NCBI GenBank assembly: GCA_015847255.1
Contig: JADLZK010004638.1
Coordinates: forward strand, 1-64,000
DNA length: 64,000 nucleotides
Direction of reading: 5' to 3'
DNA from: Hyparrhenia diplandra
Lineage: Eukaryota > Streptophyta > Magnoliopsida > Poales > Poaceae
The notes below the pieces were generated by a model. It worked only from the letters and a program-made list of their open reading frames with translations. It was not told where the DNA came from and made no database searches. How positions within the stretch are numbered: position 1 is the first letter of the stretch; the number at the start of each line of letters is the position of its first letter. The translations under genes and the position numbers were made by a program. Shown here in pieces: positions 13,242 through 25,900 of this stretch.

Positions 13242-14700
13242 GTTGCCCACCGCCACCAACGTTTTGCCACCGCCGCCGCCGGCCCTGCCTGAGCCCTCCG
13301 CCTCCTCCGCCAGATCGACCGTACCTCTCGCTCGCTCGCGCAAAAGCAGCTTAGCAGCAGGAAAGCACAGCGCAGCAGGAGATACTGGAATTCTGGAGCG
13401 GAGGATGGAGGAGGATCGGGAACGGAGGCCGGGCAGCTGGCTAAATAACCGAAGGAAAGCGATGGCACGGGGGCCGGGGCTAGGGAATTGAAGCAACCGA
13501 GCAAGCGAGCTAGAGTACAGGTCGCTAGCTAGCTAGCAGCCGGAGCCAGCCTAGTGGGGGGTGGGCAGGCTAGTGGTGGTGGTGGGGCTAGGACTGAGTT
13601 ATCATCATCAGCTGAGCAGGAGCCGGTGGGCACAAGGGTGGTGCGCGCCTCGGCGTCAGGTTGCCGTTTCCGGCAAAGCATCCGTAGGGGGAAACCCTAG
13701 GCACCCAGCCCGGTAGCGCGTTTCCGGAAAGATAGGGAGGAGGGAGAGGGATGGATCGGAGTCATCGCTCACTCACTCACTCACCCACGCCGATCATGGG
13801 TCCCGGCCCGTCGCCGTCGCGTCCTGCGCTCGGCTTTTTATCCTGCTGGGCCCCGCCGGCGCGCGAGAGGCCGGAGACGGACGCCAAGCGAGGGAGGTGA
13901 GCGACTGGTGCCCGGTCACGTGCCCTGCTTTAATGGCTGGCGGGGCTCGCAATCGCGCGCGCAGCCAGGCACAACGACCTGCCCGGCCGGCCGGCCGGCC
14001 GGCGTGTCCCTCCATTCCGTCGCCTGCCAGGATGCCCTCGATCGATCTCCCCGTGGCCGGAGGACGGGCTGGGTCGCTGTAGAGGTGTCCGTGTCCCGAG
14101 CAGCTAGCAAGTAGCAACAGGAGAGGAGGAGAGCGACCAATGCGCGCGAACCATGCTGCAACCAAGTGTACTACGTCTCCCGGTCCCGGGCGGCCGGGGT
14201 CCGGTCCGGGCGGAGCAGTTAGCCGACCACGGGGGCTCTAGCTGCTACGATTCGCGCGCAGCGTGCACGCCGCAGGGACGGATGACGTCGTGCATGTTGC
14301 TGGCCTGGGGTCGGGCAGCAGCAGCAGCACTGTTCGATCCGTCCGTCGCGCCGGTCGATCCGCCGGACGACACAATTCCAATCCACCCTTGTGCGCCACG
14401 CGTGCGTCACTCCCCGAAAATTAACTATCAATTTCTATTGTTTCACTTATAAATTTGGATACTATATACGTGCACTATTTGTATCTCCTAATAAATTTGT
14501 TAAAAGCTAGATTCAAAGACTTTTTTTTCAATCATATTAATAATTATGTAATGTAAATGTTAATGTTACTTCTACTAATATATATATTTAGTCAATGTTA
14601 CTTTGATACTTATAATATATAATGTTTAGTCCAAAGTTACTTTGATCTTGAGAAGCAATTTCGGACGGAGGTAGTACGTGCGTGTTGCCCTGAACTCATC
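13242..14700. promoter_or_regulatory. MADS-box leader and promoter region
   Basis: This GC-rich stretch lies upstream of the MADS ATG on the minus strand. It holds a short CTCA tandem run near 13770-13786 and a CCGG run at 13982-14003. Overlapping ORFs on both strands are composition artefacts. An AT-rich block at 14440-14674 ends in tttcggacggaggtag, which resembles one end of a Stowaway MITE without a clear partner. Confidence 0.45.
13982..14003. repeat. CCGG microsatellite
   Basis: About five consecutive CCGG units lie in the MADS upstream region. Confidence 0.8.
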
Positions 14701-17700
14701 TTGTGTTGAAAACTTTGTTACTATTTTCATTCACTACACAAAGAAAAAAAAAACACAGAGGGCCGAGCAAGTACTACGATCGAACACGAGATTCTTAGAA
14801 TGAATAGCTACCGCGATATCTGCTGCTGCTACTTGTTGTTGTTGGCATGGAAATCAATACTATCCCTGCTTATAATTAAGGTTCTGTCACGTACAAGTAG
14901 AAGACACAGTGCCACAGCAACAGAAAAAAAGGGCGACGTTTTACTGTGTCCGGACGATCAACTCTCTGGAGGAGTACGTACGATCGAGAGAATTAACACG
15001 AGCTAGGCCAAGCAACGCCTGTCGTACCTACACGTACTTGGAATGCATGCGCAACACAGGAACTTCTGATAGTGAATGGACGAGCTAGTAGCAACTGTAG
15101 CAGTAATAATCGAGCGAGATTATTCTTTCTTATCGGGAAACTGTAATCGTAACCTTTGGAGCTGAGGACTCCGTATGTCTGGACATGCATGTTACATGCC
15201 TACATGCATGCACTAAAAACTGGTCCGGCAAAATTTAAAATATCTCGGCAAGGCCTTTGCCGAGTGTAGTTAATGACGGAGCTAGGAATTCATGGGTATT
15301 GGGTATGCCAAATGTTGCTGCTGCAAAACGGAGCCGCTGCAACCGCCCAGCCACCGGCTCCTTCACACTACTGCTACTGATATGGGAGGAAAAGGGGTAT
15401 GGCCGCAAAGTAGGGGGAAAAGGACTGAACAGGAAGTGGCGTTGCCCGTTGGCGATGCCGCGCCGTGCCGATCGGGTGGGGGTCAGCTGTCGGGGGAGGG
15501 GGGTGGTAGCGTCTGGCTGCCCGTCAGCCTATGTGTGGATCAGCCAAGTGGCGCGGGTCAAAAGATTGTTGCAAGCGGATTGGGGCATTCACGCAAGAGA
15601 CGAGCATACAACTCTAATTTTAGGTTTCTGTGATTTAGTTCCTTCATGGGTGTTATATGTGTTAGGATCAGTGGCGGTGAGCGACGCCAACGAGCACTGA
15701 CCAGTGTGGACGAACACAGACCAAGCTAGAACACATGCTATCACTTGGGAACACATTGAACACTGAGTTTGGTGTTGCTAAAATAGACATCGTCTTCTAG
15801 TGCATATATTTAATTAAATACACAAAGTTACACCCACAATGTAAATGACGGAGAGCTTCAGTTCATGGCGAGCTTCTAGGTCATGGACTTCTACGGCGTG
15901 CACAACAACCTACTCTAATGCTCATGCACCCATGCACAAAAGAAAAGATGCACACTAAATATAGCAAGGCAAAAGAATTTCCTCTTCTTTTCTTTGCGAA
16001 AAAAAAACTTTACTGAGCGCCACGTCGGAAAGCGGTCGGGCAAAGAAATTTTCCTTTTGCATGTCCAGGCAAATAAAGGAACTAAGCAAAGTAAGGATGC
16101 AACATAGTATATGTATGTACAACAAATTCTGTCAAGTGATCTCGTACAAATTACAAGCTAGGCCGCAGTCCAGTCCAGAGAGACCCCCAAAACCTCCCCA
16201 GAGAAACACACCAAATCGAAGATCGATGCATGCATGGTCGTCTCTGTCGTCTCCAAAGCCAGCGATGGAAAGCAAGCTGCTCCGGCTTCTTCTTGTGTTG
16301 TCCCGTTGTGTGCAATAGCTACTAGTACTAGGCCCATCAGTAGAGTCGTGAACTGTGCTCGAGGCTCTGGTCTACTCTACGTGGCGCTCCTCGCGTCGCG
16401 GCCTCCGCTGGCGCCGACGGAGCCGCGAGCTCCACTCACGGGTCCCACCTCCAGCGAGCCGCGAGACTCTGCCAATCGCCGCCACGGGCTCGCTACGACG
16501 GCGAGCGGCTCGCCATCCATCAACTCCGCCCGGCGCCTAGGCTCCGGGGCGAACCTCGTCGTGCCCATCAACTCCACCGCTCACGGCAGAGTGCGGCTCG
16601 CGAGGTGAGGCGACTCGCCGCCGCCCGAGCTCCGCCATCCGCGCGCCGCGCACGCTCCCGCGGCTGATTGGTTGCGAAGCCCGCTTGCGTAGTGGCGGCA
16701 CGGCTGCTTCAGCGCGACGCCAGCGGAGTGGAGGAGCGGGCGCAGGGTGGGAGAGGCCGAGGCGGATCTGGGCGGCTGGCGAGCTAGCGGCGGCGCTTCC
16801 GGGCGCTTGGCACGGAGGTGTCGAGTGAAGCGAATAAGGTGGAGATATAAAAAGTAGAGCATGACATGTGGGTCCCCACAATCTATGATGCTAACGGTGT
16901 TCGTCCATGCCTTTGCGTCCCAACCAAACAAATGCGGTTGACTCAACCTCAGCCACGATGGGTTGGCTCGGCCTGAAAAAACGACCCACCCAGCCAGCCC
17001 TAGTTAGCTAGCTTTGCTTCTCCAGCGCGCCGGTGCTCCTGTCGCCACAGGCTCGCACCCTTTTTCTCGACGGACTCTCGCTTCTCACGTACAGCCAGCC
17101 TCGACGTGGACGGATCAATCACTGAAGCGACACAACGGATTTAATCGAGATCGCCGTAGTATGCCTCGTTGGTGACTGCTGCTAACCAGAGCCGGCGGCG
17201 GCTCTCGCTCTCTCTCCTTTGCCGCCTCGCCGTCTCGATCCTAAATCGCGTAGAGGCTGAGTACAGCAGAGCAGTACAGTTGTTGTTGTTAGTTGGTCCT
17301 GGCCTTACAGGACTAATAAGAGCAACTCTTCGATCTAGTGTACGGCTGTGTGTACTCACGGTACTGTATGTAAACAAGAGAGTGCGTATGTATACGTACG
17401 TATGTCATGCGCGACTCATGAATTGATGACGATGCGTAGTAATGCTTCAGCACAGTGTAGCAGCTAGTACAGTACCTGAGCGCCACGTATAGATACGAAC
17501 GTGCAGCTACCAATCGCTGGCTCGATCCGACATCGATGGGCTTAATGTAGACGACTGGATCTCCGTATAGCGAGGAACAGTTCAAACACAATTCTTGTAA
17601 GTTTACCGAGACTCAATTGATTACATAAACAATTCATTTATTTACTATAACTAGTATATTGCCCGTGCTAACTATCGGAATATTTTTGTAATGCGGAATC

Positions 17701-17880
17701 AAACTGCAACGAATGATACTACTATATGTTTTGGTAATCAATCTGTCGATAAGATAAGATTTACTATTCAACAAAAAGAATCAATACAAAAGAGTTATTA
17801 TTATTATATTGTTAGTTACATAGCAAGATACACTTAAGAAGTTGAAACCGTATCTAAATTGCATACTGCTCTGTGCTCGG
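14701..17880. other. intergenic sequence, no gene recognised
   Basis: The motif cctttgccgagtgt near 15252-15267 resembles words common in grass CACTA elements. The GC-rich segments at 15290-15600 and 16230-16800 contain overlapping ORFs without a recognisable family. The text around 17640-17670 (ctagtatattgcccgtgc) is a phrase common in grass repeats. No exon structure was found. Confidence 0.35.
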
Positions 17881-18351
17881 TGCCGCTGCAGCCAAGGCCT
17901 CACATGTCATATATGGGCCACCAGGCCGGCACCGGCCAACCAAACTAACTGCAACAGCAGAATGATTAAATAGTCGAAATCAGATCCAAGCCTCAGCCCA
18001 GCCATTTGCCGTCGAAACAAGTATGTCCTATTGACCCTTGTTGGCTTGTTCTTCCCCCTTTTCATTCAGAGTTCAGTTGGCCTCCGATCACATCTAGCAA
18101 ACAAATAAACCTGAAACCCTAGTTCAGCAGTCCCCAATGTGTTGATAGAAAATAAATAAACAAAATGTTTCTTATAGATAAAGAAGTGATTACTCCGGCC
18201 TCAACAAATAAACAAAATGTGCTGCTACTACGAGAACAAGTTACACAGATGCTAAAACTTAGGAACTGCAACATATGAAGAGAATAAATTAGACAAGATA
18301 TTCATGCAAGCACAAGTTGCACCTGCTAGCACTGAAGAGAAGAATCTCTGA

Positions 18352-18474
18352 ATAAAAATGCAGTAGACCATTTCTGAATAAAAATGCAGTAGACCATTTC
18401 TGAAAGTTACAGCTTTTCAGATACAGAGACAGAACAACAAGTTACAGCTTTTCAGATACAGAGACAGAACAACC
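18352..18474. repeat. two adjacent two-copy tandem duplications
   Basis: A 26-base unit (gaataaaaatgcagtagacc...) is repeated twice from about 18352. It is followed at once by a 37-base unit (gttacagcttttcagatacagagacagaacaac...) repeated twice to about 18474. The copies are essentially identical. Confidence 0.85.
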
Positions 18475-19402
18475 AAACTGTACAGAGGATCTAAGAAATC
18501 ATCCAAATCAAATTCGACTGGAAAACAAATTGAAACCACAGCCTACCATTAGGATGAGGATCCATTCCAACAGAATCTCCCGTCAGCGCGGGACAATATA
18601 ATTTGCGGGTTGGTAGTGATTGTACTTATGTCTGTCTGCAACGGTGTCACTTGGGTTGTGGAGGGACCTTCCACCCGATGAATCTCCCAAGGAATCAACA
18701 TCCGCGTCTGGCCCGTAATACTCCACGGCGTGGTTGATGACGATGCCGTCAGCATCCTTGGGCTCGGTGCCGAATCATGTTGAATGATCCCTCCTTGTCG
18801 TGCTCCGGCTTCGGCGTCAGTTTGAATTAGCAGGAACTCAAGAAGCAACAAGGAAAGAAAACTACATAATCTTTTCATTAGTTTGAAGGCTTGAAATGCA
18901 TCTAACTTACACAAATTGTACAAGGATTCATTAACATCTATATATTTAATTAACGTTGTGCCCATTACACATGTCAGGTTTAGTCTGCATGGATCGGATG
19001 CTATTTAGTTTGTTTTTATTAGCTAGGTAGGTCTTGTATATAACATTTAGATTATGTCAAAAAGGTAAATATGACTCAGGACTCTACCTTAGTACTTTCA
19101 GTAAGCTATACTGACGGTGCAGCACCAACGAATTGTAACCAGTAGTTTTGGGTTCAGGTGGATTTGCAATAATTAGCTAATCTCAAAATATATTTCTGTC
19201 GCTATGTTCAAGTGTTTTATCAAACAACTTGATGAAAATTAGGAGGCTGAGAGAAATTGAGCCAGTACTTATATTACATCTCAAATATTACAGGATATAT
19301 GCAAGTGAGACATTTGTACTTAGAACTATTCTGTAGATCTCCAGTGACAATAAGCATGCACATTCTTCTTTTGTTGCCCACAAAAGTTAAGAAAAATACC
19401 CA

Positions 19403-19485
19403 AACACATTGAGGGTATACATGGAATTGAACCTGAGCAAATTTGTTATAAAACGATGAGGGTATACATGGAATTGAACCTGAGT
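19403..19485. repeat. two-copy direct repeat, about 52-base period
   Basis: The phrase gagggtatacatggaattgaacctgag occurs at about 19410 and again at about 19459, with 20-odd bases between. The only visible difference follows the repeat. Confidence 0.8.
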
Positions 19486-20580
19486 AAGGAAGCGATATGT
19501 TTTCAAAGGCAAGAAGTTATACCAGACAACTTTTCACTTGCATCAATGGCACACCACAGCTGACCATGAGTTTTCAAATGCCTTGCTCTTGTATAACCAG
19601 AGTGCACTTCCCCACTTCTGCAATTAGCAATGTGCAAAAACAGCAAGAACAGGCATGGACACAAAAAGTTCAGGCACTTAGCCTTTAAATGTAAATAAAA
19701 TAGTTTAAATCATAAACTAAAAATGTGTAACACAAGATTCATGTATGCAGGAAAGAAAAGAAATTAACAAATAATCAGTAGAACAGAAAGCTAGACCATT
19801 ATAATGTTTTCCTTCTGTACAGGTAAACTTCCTAACATTGTGTTGCCACCTGAAAATCTATGCTTTTAGAGTTCAGATAAAGGAAAAATAAAAGATACAT
19901 ATGATGCTCAAGACAAGAGAAAAGAAGATGGAGTCCGAAACCATCGTCACAGATGCAAGCTTATCGCCGACCGGATCCTGTTACAACCTGACCAAAGCTA
20001 ATTAGCCACGATCAGTGTTAGTTCAGATACCTTCGTAAGCACAGAGCACTAAAGGAACGGGTGACGGGAGGAACTGCGCCCTAGATCGATGGAGCGAAAG
20101 TTAGCAGAGGGAGTTAGGCGATCGACGATTACAGCTTGGGCCAACCGAAGTCTCCGCGATCAGATCGCGCGACGCTCCGCTGGCGGCGCCCAAACGCTGC
20201 CAGCCGAAGCGCACCTGTGTACGGAAGATCGGGCGTCGCCCTCGTGGCGAGTGGGCTGGCGTCCGCCGCCGATCTCGCGGGCGAGTCGCGGGCAGTTCAG
20301 CGTCCGGCGGGCGAGGCGGCTCGGATCGCGGCCGCTCCCGTGGCGAGTCGGCCGGGCAGTCCGCCGTCGACTCAAGTTGGCCGCCGATCTGCGTGGCGTG
20401 CTCCCGCAGTCCGCCGCACGGATACACGATGCGGGAGAATGCGACGAGGGAGCCGCGTGATCCCCTGTTCGATGGGTTCGACGCCGCTAGCTAGTAGGGC
20501 GCCCGATGCCGCCTCGGTGAGGGTGATAGTCCCGACGCCCAGCCAAACTTTCGATCCTAGGCCTGTAATCATTTGACGCT

Positions 20581-22956
20581 CTTTTATGGGCCGTCGTTGA
20601 TTTCAAGAGCCCCTCAACTGGGACATTATAGTAGAGATTATAGTAGAGATAGGTGAAGCTTATAGAGGTAAATAAAACAACAGAAACAACAAAAATGACT
20701 AGTCCTCTCACAGGTGACGACACTCGTAAATAAACGACGAACCAAACTAGCTTGATGTACAAGTAGAAAACACAACATATTCTTGAGAAGAGCAAACTCG
20801 TCCACACCCTTTGCGAAAGGCGAACTAGGGTCGGGTGCAGTGGTTGTGCCAATGATAGGGGATGGGTGACACATAGTGCCACCTAGGGGCGACGCCAGGT
20901 ACAGCTTGCCGAGTGCACATGCCCAGGGTAAAAAAATGTTTTACCATTAAACAGCTTCAAATTTATCATATATTTTAAGAGAGTTATATATGCCATTTGA
21001 GCTATGCACCAGGGTAATTTTATCACTGGCTTCGCCTCTCGTGCCACCACAACCACCAACGGACTACGGTTCAATATCAAAATATGGTTCAAACACAGTG
21101 AGCGATGAACATGACAAACCCATGACTAAGCTAGCTAGAAGCTGGGCGCATTGACAAGATTGTAGGAACTAACCAAGACAACCTCAATGGCAAATCATGG
21201 AAACCATTAGGGACCTCCAAAGCCAAGAATAGTGCCGTGACAACTGGTAGACAAAAAACCACCACAAGGAAGGGCCTCAAGTCACCACATAGTACCACCT
21301 CATCTGTAGAGGACATCTGCAACGCCTAGATGCCAAATCAAGGAGGAGAAGCACATACCAAGGAATAGCTAGTTTTTTTTTTTTTTGCACTTCCCAAGCA
21401 ATAGCTAGTTTTTTTTATCTCGTCTGTGAGAGAGGCCCTTCTGATGAATATGGTAAACTTGAAGTGTATCAATGAAGATGGTAGCAACAAAAGAGTTGTT
21501 GGCCATGAAAATTGTAGATGCTCCTTGTGACCAAAACCAATGGTGGCAGTCATTGGGTAGCCGAGCAACCCCATCAAGGTAGAGGCCAGTGATCTCTAGT
21601 GGTAGGAGACAATGGAAGAAGTGACACACCGAGGGGAACGAAGTGAAGGAGTAGCCTGCGCGTGGCTACGTGAGAGCCTCCGTAACCTTTAATATGTATC
21701 TAGAAACCAGGCAACAACCAAAGGATGCATAGAGTGGATCTAATCTTGTAGGAACTTGATGATATCAAGTTCATCGAGCAAGAGAAAGAGAATAAATAAA
21801 ACATAAAGTTTGAGAGTTGTGGGTTGGCTATGTGGTTGTTAGAGGCCTGATTTCATGGTGAGAAGGACCTAATCGAACAAATGATCGAGCAACTAGGCCA
21901 TCACAAATTTGGAGAGCTATTCTTGATGGACAAAAGGTACTCAAACAAGGCTTGATTAGAAGAAAATTGTTAATGTTTAAACTACAAGTCGTTGGATTCT
22001 TCACTCTAGAGCTGAAAGTTCAGACATGGAAGGAACTAGGATGAGATAGAAGTCTTTCTAGACGGTCGAGGAACCATACAAAAAGCGCCAATAAAAAATG
22101 TGAATTATTGGGCTTGCTTCACTTTCAGTTTGGAGAAGTCTAGACCCAAACCGTGAAAGTAGCCCCTTCTTACTTCTTCCTCTCTACTATGCTTCCTTTC
22201 ATGTCTGAACTCTCCAATCTGGGCCTCCTGCTTCACTTTGAGTACGGCTTCAGCCCATGCAGAATCTCGTAGCAACAGTCGGGTCCCTGGAAGCCCCAAG
22301 GCGTTTCGATTTTTTTTTTTCGGAACCGGGCCTTCACCCGTTTTTTTTCTCGAAACGGGCTCCATGGCGTTTCGGCGTACAACTACAACTACAAGGCTGT
22401 AGGCCTGTACTGCACGCGGCGCACGGTTGGGATCGGACGCGCATCATCCTCATCAGATCAGACGCCGGCCGGCATCGGGCGGTGGCTCCGGCGCTGGGGA
22501 ACACGATCGATTCTTTTTTTTAGCAGATTTAGCAAGTGATTCTTGATGCCGGCGTGTGATTGGTTGTTCGATTGTCATCTGCAAATGTATCATCAACAAA
22601 GAACAAACCTGAAATCTGACTGAAATTCTGGAAGCGCCATGCATCAATCAACGCAAGCAAGCAGGTGAGACCTTCGTCTCAAGGACAACTCACAAGAGAA
22701 GCAACATGCTACAGTCAGCAGTCGGCAGGCGCGACAGCCGACGACAGTAGCAAAGATAATTTGATCGAGGAAAACGAGCACAGAATTATGCTCAAAAAAT
22801 TGTCCACACGAATGCTAACCGATTCAACAAAACGAATGCAGAAAAACACAGGAATCAATACTGATCAGGGATCACTAAAGCCAATAGCTCTCAACCGGAT
22901 CGTCGGAAGCGCGAGAGATCAAACAACGACGCAGCTGCTGATGCTGCTGACAACTA
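20581..22956. other. intergenic sequence, probably old transposon remnants
   Basis: No gene is recognised. Short ORFs on the minus strand (for example 21131-21577) have no conserved motif. The T and A runs and repeated phrases around 21360-21420 suggest decayed repeat DNA. Confidence 0.35.
22309..22365 (-). mobile_element. very short LINE 3'-tail insertion
   Basis: A T run (the tail of a minus-strand element) is followed by cggaaccgggccttcacccg, a second T run and ctcgaaacgggc. The same tail type (oligo-A preceded by gcccg..ttcg) is seen in other LINE ends here. The 9-base word ggcgtttcg flanks it at 22300-22308 and 22366-22374, consistent with a target duplication. Confidence 0.5.
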
Positions 22957-25900
22957 CTACTGCCACGAGAAGGGCATCGACGACGAGGTGCCGCCGTCCG
23001 AGGAGCCCCTCGCCGCCGCCGCCACTGCCGCCGCCGACGTGGAACATCCCGCCGTAGTTCACCTCGTTGTCGTGGGGACTCAGCACGGTGTTGAGCTGCT
23101 GCTGCTGCTCGCCTGCATCCACAGCGGCGGGGCAGGAGGCGAATGACCCGCCCGTGGTCGTCGCGCCCGTGGAAGCCTGGGGCGTGGCGGGGGAGAACCA
23201 CGACGAGCTGCCGAACTGCAGGCCCGAGACCACGGGCTGATGATGAGCCAAGGGGACGTGTTCAGTCGGCCGGACCATCCTGCTGACGTCGATGCCGGAG
23301 GAGTTGGCCGGAGCTGACAGAAGAGAGAGAGCACAATCCGAGTCGAGCACGCGAGTCAGCCCGTCGGAGAACATCTTGCCGGCGCCGGCGCTGCTGCTGC
23401 TGCTCTCGGGTGGTGCTACCGTCTTGAGGAGCGGCTGGCACACTGAAGCCGACGCCGGCGGCTCCAGCACCACCCGGTGGCAAAGTTGATCTCGCCCTCC
23501 TGCAGGAAAGGGAAGCGACGGCCTTCTTTGGCGTAAGCAGACGTGGTGGAGGATCCCACGAAATGCTGCTGCCTGCTGCCGCCGCTGCTGCTGGAGCCCA
23601 GAGGGATTTGGTGAGTGTAATATGGACTCTCCTCGGTTTTGATCACCACCCCCGGCCAGCTTGTTGCCTCCAGTCTTGGAGGCGCAAATGGTGAGAATCG
23701 TGAGCCTGATCAATTGGGAAGAAATGTTGATTAGGTGATACTACCAACTGATAAGGAGGTAATGCAGCTGCTACACATACGCATCTAGCAGCCTAAATGA
23801 GTAATAAAATGATTCTGTGTCACGCTTCATTTGATGTCAGAATTGTCTTGCAGTTCTATATGCCAATCTGCTAGTAATAATTGTACTGAAAGTTTAAAAC
23901 TCGTATGGTTGTCGATTAAGTTGCAGTTTGTACTAAAATGCATCTGGAAAGCAACATGCTGTAGTACATACTAATCTTTCTGTTGGGGCTGTGACTTGTG
24001 GGGACCTATATATGATCTTAACGGCATTACAAGGACCTTGCATTAGATATGTGGACACAATTGACAGAAACAGAAGAGCTTCCTAATGAGCTTAAATGTG
24101 TGGAAGGTAGTAGTTCATAATAACTTGATGCATCTATAATGTAAACTTCGACTTATAGCAACTAATGTATGCATCAGGGAAATGGATGAAAAGGGCAAAA
24201 GCTGTGCAACATGCTATAGTAGCATCTTATGAACCGAATTTTAATTCTGAAATATGTTGAAATGATACGTAAGCTCTACAAGTTTAACAAAGCAGGGAGG
24301 CAGAGCTTCACCACCTTTTTACTTCTCATGGTTTGTGTGTGCACAAATCTGTTTTAATGTTTTATCTTTTCTTTGCCCAGCAAGTTATGGAAACAATGAA
24401 GATCTATTTGAACCAAGTACAGTCTGGGAATAAAGCAAAGCAAATTGGTAAATACGAAAATGACCTTGTTGGCTTGTGATGAAGCTAGCAGAAGCCATGG
24501 TGTCAGGCTGTGGCTTCCTGCGGCGGCGATTATGCCCATCTAGACGCTTTCTACAGCTGCGCTTGTCGGCGTCAAACTCCACAAGTAAGTGAAACCTAAA
24601 TAAACAAAAACTCTTGATCAGAGAACTGAATTTGAGTATGGCAAATGAGAAAGATGCAATAGAATATGCTGACAAGGTGCCTGGTCCATTAAGGACCATT
24701 CTCTCATCAGTCATCACCACATACGAAGGTGATCCAACTGATAAGTAACTAAACCGTTGACATAAAACCTTGATAATAACATGGTGGTTATTCCATAGTC
24801 GTTTGCACATTTTGTGGCAGTGTAGTGTGCCACTCTCACAATCACATGGCCATGAACGAAGGAAGATGGCATGATCGATCAGGACCACAAGATCTTCTTC
24901 TTCTTTTTGTAATAGTAAACAAGCAAGGTACTCTTATTTTTCAACGGGGAGAAGAACAGATGGTCCTAGGTAGGTGGTCACATGATCCAGTGGCATAGTA
25001 ATAAAATGCTCTGTTAATACCCAGCACAGCAGGGACCAATGTTGTCACTAAAGAAACACCAAGATAATTATTGTAAGAATATTTAATGTACTGTGCATAG
25101 TATGCCTGTAATAGTTAATACATAGCACAGCAGGGACCAATGTTCCTTGTCAATGAATCCATCGGTGCTTAGCAGAGATAGCAAAAATATTGTAAGACCT
25201 GTAGAGCTTGGACCACAGTGTATACTCCTACAATAGTCCTAACATATGACAGTTCCATTCTCCATACGGATAAGAAGAAAGCTGAAAAAATTGTTGGCCA
25301 CCGACTGTCACTTAATCTATAAAGTCTACAATTTGGACCAAAAGACAAAGTAATCAATGATTGAGAATTGTCCCCACCGCGTAAGATATTCCCACATAAG
25401 AGCATCAGATTAGGATCCCTATCAAGGTTATATAGTGTTTAGGTCCACCACAACAGAGAGGGACCGTCTGCTCCCGATGAGAAGACAAAACTGGGCGCCC
25501 AACACAGCGCCGCTGTACTGTAGTAAACTTCACCAAACTTAATACTAAGATCGCAAATGAAGCGATGCTACTTAAGACTGCCGCCAACATTTAATGGTTA
25601 CTACGGAATGGATGGATCGTCGTTCAGGGATGGAATGAAAGCAGGAATTCAGTAAGACTATACTGCCCTAGCTCGGACCGAGTGAACAGATGAACTATGG
25701 AATGCTTGCTTATGGCATGAGCTCTGAAAGCTGCATATGGATGTTGAGAAATGTTGATGGATTTTGTGGTGATGGTCAATGGATGAAGGCTCATGTTTTT
25801 AATAGCGGCCTGAAGCCCAATTGCCACTTAGATCAGAAGTAGTAACAGCACAGATGATCGATAACAGGCCCAGGCGGGGCGTTGCTAAAGCACCCTATAA

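Larger units (their letters stand above)
17900..20580 (-). other. possible minus-strand transcript unit of unknown function
   Basis: The block from 20050 to 20576 is strongly GC-rich and bordered by AT-rich DNA, which on the minus strand looks like a 5' exon followed by AT-rich intron-like sequence. A minus ORF at 18549-18965 contains a leucine-rich hydrophobic stretch (CSFLSLLLLEFLLIQ) that could be a signal or membrane segment. I recognise no family, and the GC block has open frames on both strands. This could equally be a transposon with captured gene pieces. Confidence 0.25.

Noticed and set aside
22919..23713. single 264-codon minus ORF as the SPL C-terminal exon
   Set aside because: Only the middle is in the true frame. 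The first part (before about 23474) and the last part (after about 23008) read correctly in other frames because of indels.
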